Origin: Mayfieldus sp963841445
Lineage (GTDB): Bacteria; Actinomycetota; Thermoleophilia; Solirubrobacterales; 70-9
Direction: 5' to 3'
Assembly (NCBI GenBank): GCA_963841445.1
Contig: CAWJCP010000002.1
Coordinates: forward strand, 186,001-250,000
Length of the DNA stretch: 64,000 nucleotides
The translations under genes were made by a program, and so were the position numbers. Positions 60,275 to 64,000 of this stretch are shown in pieces. How positions within the stretch are numbered: position 1 is the stretch's first letter; every line of letters begins with the position of its first letter. The notes under the pieces were generated by a model. The model was not told the DNA's origin, ran no database searches, and was given only the letters and a program-made list of their open reading frames with translations.

Positions 60275-60813
60275 GCGCCGAGGCAGCGGCCGCAGGCGCC
60301 TACGTGCTGGTGCTGATCGGCGCCGCGACGGCGCTCGACCTCGCCGCCCGCCATACGCACCACCGCTCGGGCCGAATCCGCACCGGCGGCTTTCAGTACC
60401 TGGATCACCTCGACGCCTGGAAATGCCCCGAAGGGGAGTTCCTGCGCCGCATCGACCTCGATCACTCGGCGCGCCTGGTGCGCTACCGCGCCCGGGCCGC
60501 GGTCTGCAACGCATGCCCGGCGAAGGACGATTGCACCGACTCCGACCAGGGCCGCGAGGTCGTACGCCCGATCGACCCCTGGCCGCACTCCGAAGCGGGC
60601 CGATTTCATCGCGGCATATCGGTTGCGATCCTGGTCCTCGCCGTGCTCATCTCGGTGGTCGGCCTGGCCCGCAACCACACCGGGCCCGACCTCGCGGCGC
60701 TGAGTGGAGCACTGTTTCTAGCCACGGCCCTGCTACTGCGAATGGGCTCGGTCTTCCTGCACACGCCGTCGAACTTCCCGACCCCGGCGCCGCCCGGCGG
60801 TCGGGCCGGCTGA
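60271..60813 (+). CDS. Uncharacterised membrane protein with CxxC-x5-C motif
   Basis: The 180-residue protein has an N-terminal helix (AAGAYVLVLIGAATALDLA), a soluble middle with cysteines at W-K-C-PEGEF and CNACPAKDDC (C-x2-C-x5-C), and two C-terminal helices (SVAILVLAVLISVVGLA, GALFLATALLLRMGSVFL). The cysteine set could bind zinc or an iron-sulfur cluster. It overlaps norZ by 4 nt and the stress protein gene by 1-3 nt, so it probably acts with nitric oxide reductase. I do not recognise a characterised family. Confidence 0.75.
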   Translation: MSAEAAAAGAYVLVLIGAATALDLAARHTHHRSGRIRTGGFQYLDHLDAWKCPEGEFLRRIDLDHSARLVRYRARAAVCNACPAKDDCTDSDQGREVVRPIDPWPHSEAGRFHRGISVAILVLAVLISVVGLARNHTGPDLAALSGALFLATALLLRMGSVFLHTPSNFPTPAPPGGRAG

Positions 60814-61271
60814 TGGCCTCCGCGCCAGACAACGACACGGTCCTGATCGCCTACGACGGCTCCGATCACGCCAAGGAGGCGATCGCGCAAGCCGGCACGC
60901 AGCTGCGCGGGGGCCGGCAGGCCGTCGTGCTCACGATCTGGAATCCGGTCGAGGCGATGCCCTTCGCCGGGGTCGGCACGATGACGATGGTCCCCGACGT
61001 CGACGAGGAGATGCAAGGGCAAGCCGAGAAGACCGCCCGCGAGGGCTCCGAGCTGGCCAAGCAGGCGGGCTTTGAGGCGAGCGCCCGCGTCGAGCGCACC
61101 GCAGATGCATCCTGGGCCCGCATCGTCGAGGTAGCCGAAGAGCTCGAGGCAGGGGTCGTGGTGATGGGGTCGCACGGGCGCACGGGGCTCGGCCGAGTGC
61201 TGCTGGGAAGCGTGGCGACGGCTGTCGCGCACCACGTCAAGCGGCCCGTCTTCATCTCCTCGAAGCGCTGA
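60813..61271 (+). CDS. Universal stress protein, single domain
   Basis: The 152-residue UspA protein starts TVLIAYDGSDHAKEAIAQ and ends with the ATP-binding motif GSHGRTGLGRVLLGSVATAVA, the most classic USP motif in the window. The ATG overlaps the stop of the upstream membrane protein gene, making a norZ-membrane protein-USP operon. It converges on the P-type ATPase gene with 13 nt between stops. Confidence 0.92.
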   Translation: MASAPDNDTVLIAYDGSDHAKEAIAQAGTQLRGGRQAVVLTIWNPVEAMPFAGVGTMTMVPDVDEEMQGQAEKTAREGSELAKQAGFEASARVERTADASWARIVEVAEELEAGVVVMGSHGRTGLGRVLLGSVATAVAHHVKRPVFISSKR

Positions 61272-61284
61272 TCGGGATAGGCAC

Positions 61285-63195
61285 TTAGCCGCGCAGCGCC
61301 CGCAGTGCGTTGAGGATCACCGCGACGTCGATGCCCTCCTGAAGCAGCGCCCCGGCGACCGGGGGGATGAACCCGAAGGCTGCAAAGCCCATCGCGATGA
61401 AGCTCATCCCGAGCCCGGCGAGGATGCTCTGGCGGGCGATCGAGAGCGAGCGCCGCCCGATCCGGATCGCATCGATCACCCTGTCGACGCGATCGACCGC
61501 GATCACGGCATCGGCGGCCTGCGAGGAGACGGTGGCGCCCGCGCCGCCCATCGCGATGCCGACGTCGGCGATCGCCAGCGCCGGCGCGTCGTTGATCCCG
61601 TCACCGACCATCAGCACGGCTCCGGACCCGTCCTTTGACTCGCGCACCACCTCGACTTTCCGTTGCGGGGAGCATTCGGCGTATACGCGGTCGACCCCGA
61701 CGGCCGCCCCGACCGGCTCGGCGACGCTGCGGCTGTCGCCGGTGACCAGCGCAATGTGCTCGACCCCGGCGCCATGCAGGCCCTTGGTCAACTGGTCCGC
61801 GTCCTCGCGCAGCCGGTCGGCCAGCACGATCGCGCCGGCGAGCGAGCCGTCGACGCCGACCAGCACCGTCGCCCAACCGGGCTCATGGTGCGAAACGAGC
61901 AGCGCATCGGCGCCGACGCCCAGCTCGTAGCCCCGCCGCCGCAGCCAATCCGAGCTGCCGACCGTGACCCGCCGGCCGTCGACAAGGCCCTCGATGCCCT
62001 GTCCGGGGTCCTCGGCCACCTGCTCCGGGAACGGCAGCTGGATTCCGCGCCGCGCCGCGCCATGGACGAGGGCCTCCGCCAAGACGTGCGCCGAGAGCTG
62101 GTCCACCGAAGCCGCGAGCCGCAGAAGGGCCTCTGCCGGCAGCCCGTCGGCGCTCTTGACCTGCTCGATCTCGGGCCGGCCGTGAGTCAGGGTGCCGGTC
62201 TTGTCGAGCAGCACCGTGCGGGCTCGGCCCAGCAGCTCGATCGTCGTCGCACCCTTGACGATCACCCCGCGCCGCGCCGCGCGTGAGACGCCGGAGATCA
62301 GGGCCACCGGAGCCGCGAGGATCAGCGGGCAGGGGGTGGCCACGACAAGAACGGCGAGGCCGCGAACCGGATCGCCGCTCAGCGCCCAGGCCGCGCCGGC
62401 CACGACGAGCGTCACCGGCAGCAGCAGGGCGGCGTAGCGGTCCGCCATGCGAACGAACGGGGCCCGCTGGCGCTCGGCCTCGCGCACCAGGCTGACGATG
62501 CCGGCGTAGGCGCTCCGCGCGGAGGTGCGCGTTGCGCGCAGGTCGAACGCATCGCCTGCGTTGGCGGTGCCGCTCGCAACCGTCGTTCCGCGCGGATGGT
62601 CGACCGGCAGCGACTCGCCGGTCAGAGTCGATTCGTCGAGCACGGCGCGCTCGCTTTGAACCGCGCCGTCGACCGGCACCACCTCGCCCGCCCGCACCAG
62701 GATCAGGTCGCCCACCGCAACCTCCTCAACCGCCACCTCCTCGAGCATCTCGCCGTGCCGGCGGTGAGCGACCCGCGGCGCCCGCTCCAAGAGCGCCGTC
62801 AGCTCACGCCGCGCCCGCCGCGCCGCCGCCGCCTCGAGCGCATTGCCGCCGCTGAGCATCAAGGCGACGACGGCCCCCGCGAGGTACTGGCCGAGCGCCA
62901 GCGCTGCGGCCATCGCGACCAACGCGATCGCATCGACGCCGATGTCGCCGCCTGCGACGCTGCGCAGCACCGACCAGCTGAGGGGAAAGAGCGCGATGAC
63001 GATCGCCGCCGCCCAGACGAGGTCGCCGGCGCCGCCAACTCCAAGCAGATGCAGGATTCCACCGATCGCGAGAGCGAGCAGAATCGCGGCGGCAAGCATC
63101 AGCGGCTCTGACGCTCCGAGCGCGGTCAGGCGCAAGCGCAGGGTTTCGAATCCGCGCTCGGCCTCGCTGGTCAAGGACTTCCGCAAGCTTTTCAC
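61285..63195 (-). CDS. Heavy-metal P1B-type ATPase
   Basis: The 636-residue pump has the actuator motif LDESTLTGESLPV, the membrane metal motif in VVATPCPLILAAPVAL (TPC rather than CPC or CPH), phosphorylation site DKTGTLTHGRPE, and hinge VGDGINDAPALA. No N-terminal metal-binding domain is present; the protein starts directly with helices. The TPC motif leaves metal specificity open. GTG 63195 lies 27 nt after the CopD-like gene, so they form an operon. A P-type ATPase (CtpF) is also in the mycobacterial DosR regulon, but that one is a different subtype. Confidence 0.9.
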   Translation of the reverse strand: MKSLRKSLTSEAERGFETLRLRLTALGASEPLMLAAAILLALAIGGILHLLGVGGAGDLVWAAAIVIALFPLSWSVLRSVAGGDIGVDAIALVAMAAALALGQYLAGAVVALMLSGGNALEAAAARRARRELTALLERAPRVAHRRHGEMLEEVAVEEVAVGDLILVRAGEVVPVDGAVQSERAVLDESTLTGESLPVDHPRGTTVASGTANAGDAFDLRATRTSARSAYAGIVSLVREAERQRAPFVRMADRYAALLLPVTLVVAGAAWALSGDPVRGLAVLVVATPCPLILAAPVALISGVSRAARRGVIVKGATTIELLGRARTVLLDKTGTLTHGRPEIEQVKSADGLPAEALLRLAASVDQLSAHVLAEALVHGAARRGIQLPFPEQVAEDPGQGIEGLVDGRRVTVGSSDWLRRRGYELGVGADALLVSHHEPGWATVLVGVDGSLAGAIVLADRLREDADQLTKGLHGAGVEHIALVTGDSRSVAEPVGAAVGVDRVYAECSPQRKVEVVRESKDGSGAVLMVGDGINDAPALAIADVGIAMGGAGATVSSQAADAVIAVDRVDRVIDAIRIGRRSLSIARQSILAGLGMSFIAMGFAAFGFIPPVAGALLQEGIDVAVILNALRALRG

Positions 63196-63222
63196 GACCC
63201 TGATGGTGGCCTACATCGCCCG

Positions 63223-63606
63223 CTAATAGGAGAGGTCGAGCCCGATCCAGACGATCGCCAGCGTTGCCAGGAACACCGCGGCCTGGAGCCAGTGCGCCTG
63301 GCCCCAGCGCAGGTGAAGGGCGACGAGGATTGCAGTCAGCCCGACCAGGGCGAGCTTGAGCTGCAGCTCACCGTCGCCCCAGAGGCGGTAGTGGGATGCC
63401 ATCGCCGAGCCGGTGATGATCAGCACGGCCAGCGCGACCAGCGAGCCGATCCCGAAGCGTCGCGCCGTCGCCCGCAGCCGCTCGCGGTCAGGGTGGCGAC
63501 GCTCGACGGGGACGACCGCCACCGCGAGCAGAAGCTGCCCGCCGAGGAAGAAGGCCATCGCGATCACGTGCAGGTACCGCACCGCCAGCCAGGCGTCGGC
63601 GCTCAC
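63223..63606 (-). CDS. CopD/DUF2269-like four-helix membrane protein
   Basis: The 127-residue protein has four hydrophobic helices (RYLHVIAMAFFLGGQLLLAVAVV, IGSLVALAVLIITGSAM, LALVGLTAILVALHLR, AAVFLATLAIVWIGLDL) with a histidine in the first (YLHVIAMA), like CopD-type copper or heme membrane proteins. It is upstream of the metal ATPase on the same strand, which favours a metal-related role, but a heme-based one cannot be excluded. The start is GTG 63606. Confidence 0.7.
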   Translation of the reverse strand: MSADAWLAVRYLHVIAMAFFLGGQLLLAVAVVPVERRHPDRERLRATARRFGIGSLVALAVLIITGSAMASHYRLWGDGELQLKLALVGLTAILVALHLRWGQAHWLQAAVFLATLAIVWIGLDLSY

Positions 63607-63728
63607 CCTGATCCCTCCGCCTCGTCGTCTTCCCGTGACATCGCCTGCCAGTATCTCGCGCGGTGAGGAGGCGCTCGAATGCCCTGCGCGAAGATACGCG
63701 CCGCCGCCGGTGGGTGAGGTGTCGCCAA

Positions 63729-64000
63729 ATGAGAATTCGTCTAGCGGTATGTCTGAGCCTGGCCGCGCTTGCCTGCGGGTGCGGCCACAGCTCGGGGCAA
63801 CCGCGGGAGGCGTTTAAGGCCCAGGTTCACGTCGCCCGGGTCGCGAAGAGCAGGATCGCCTGGTATGAGCGCGGCCAGGGGCCGCCGCTTCTGATGCTTA
63901 TCGGCACTGGCTCGACGATGGCCGAATGGGATCCAGCGCTGCTTCGCCTGCTCGCCAAGGAGCACCGGCTGATCCTCTTCGACTACCCCGGGGTGGGGCT
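63729..64000 (+). CDS. Lipoprotein alpha/beta hydrolase, 3'-truncated
   Basis: ATG 63729 opens a frame that runs off the window end. The 90 visible residues begin with a signal peptide and lipobox (CLSLAALACGCG), then the first strands of an alpha/beta hydrolase: IAWYERGQGPPLLMLIGTGSTMAEWDPALLRLLAKEH and LILFDYPGVG. The oxyanion-hole region is IGTGST. Catalytic residues lie beyond the window, so substrate and activity are unknown. It diverges from the CopD-like gene. Confidence 0.75.
   Translation, partial: MRIRLAVCLSLAALACGCGHSSGQPREAFKAQVHVARVAKSRIAWYERGQGPPLLMLIGTGSTMAEWDPALLRLLAKEHRLILFDYPGVG

Noticed and set aside
58652..60514. 620-codon minus-strand frame opposite norZ
   Set aside because: Composition (rich in E, Q, R, D, H) is the typical mirror of a GC-rich membrane protein gene; no family motif; norZ is certain on the other strand.

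Overview
This is a very GC-rich, gene-dense window with many GTG and TTG starts and 4-8 nt gene overlaps. Protein style and gene content (many universal stress proteins, two WS/DGAT acyltransferases, a DevS/DosS-like GAF kinase, a group 3b-like hydrogenase, TreT, a MoaD-MoaE fusion) point to an actinobacterium. I would guess the Thermoleophilia/Solirubrobacterales, but no rRNA is present to prove it. About 77 genes or gene remnants are described; no rRNA, intact tRNA, CRISPR array or transposase was found.

Layout. (1) 1-12 kb: molybdenum block with a methyltransferase, MOSC protein, moaA, a MerR-HTH/TOBE regulator with a perfect 10-bp inverted repeat at its start, modABC, fdhD, a YdeP/FdhF-type molybdoenzyme, mobA, moeA, moaD-moaE fusion, moaC and mog. 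(2) 12-19.5 kb: a membrane redox module. A leftward operon encodes two small anchored low-complexity proteins, ApbE (FMN transferase), a ferric-reductase-like membrane cytochrome, an FAD ferredoxin reductase and a ferredoxin. It diverges from an OmpR-type response regulator/kinase pair that is followed by a third small anchored protein; a fourth lies at 12.6 kb. The loci of these proteins share a 7-4-7 direct repeat (TTTGCCC-N4-TTTGCCC type), which suggests one two-component regulon. (3) 19.6-43.5 kb: stress/hypoxia-type island with single and tandem universal stress proteins, FAD/NAD oxidoreductases, a NarL-type regulator and GAF kinase, a pyruvate:ferredoxin oxidoreductase operon divergent from PEP synthase, DUF1918, CBS, PfkB, WS/DGAT, a PHP phosphoesterase and a histone-like protein. 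Four redox genes here are broken by single-base changes. (4) 43.6-49.3 kb: a [NiFe]-hydrogenase operon (group 3b-like) with a cyclic-nucleotide-binding protein inside it. (5) 49.3-64 kb: WS/DGAT, quinone oxidoreductase, TreT, FAD oxidoreductase, ArsR/DUF2892/MMPL, quinol nitric oxide reductase, a metal P-type ATPase and a truncated lipoprotein hydrolase.

Regulation. Many genes carry TAnnnT 6-11 nt before the start codon and no Shine-Dalgarno sequence, so leaderless mRNAs look common. Eleven promoters in regions 3 and 5 also carry NCSGATG placed 19-21 nt (mostly exactly 20) upstream of that -10 box. Their genes (stress proteins, flavodoxin, FAD oxidoreductases, PEP synthase, WS/DGAT, TreT, NorZ) resemble a DosR-like dormancy/NO/hypoxia regulon. 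The encoded NarL-type regulator is the obvious candidate, but this is inference.

Together the window reads as a hub for anaerobic or low-energy survival: molybdoenzyme formate chemistry, H2 oxidation/evolution, pyruvate synthesis plus gluconeogenesis, NO detoxification, storage lipid and trehalose synthesis, and a possible new surface electron-transfer module.
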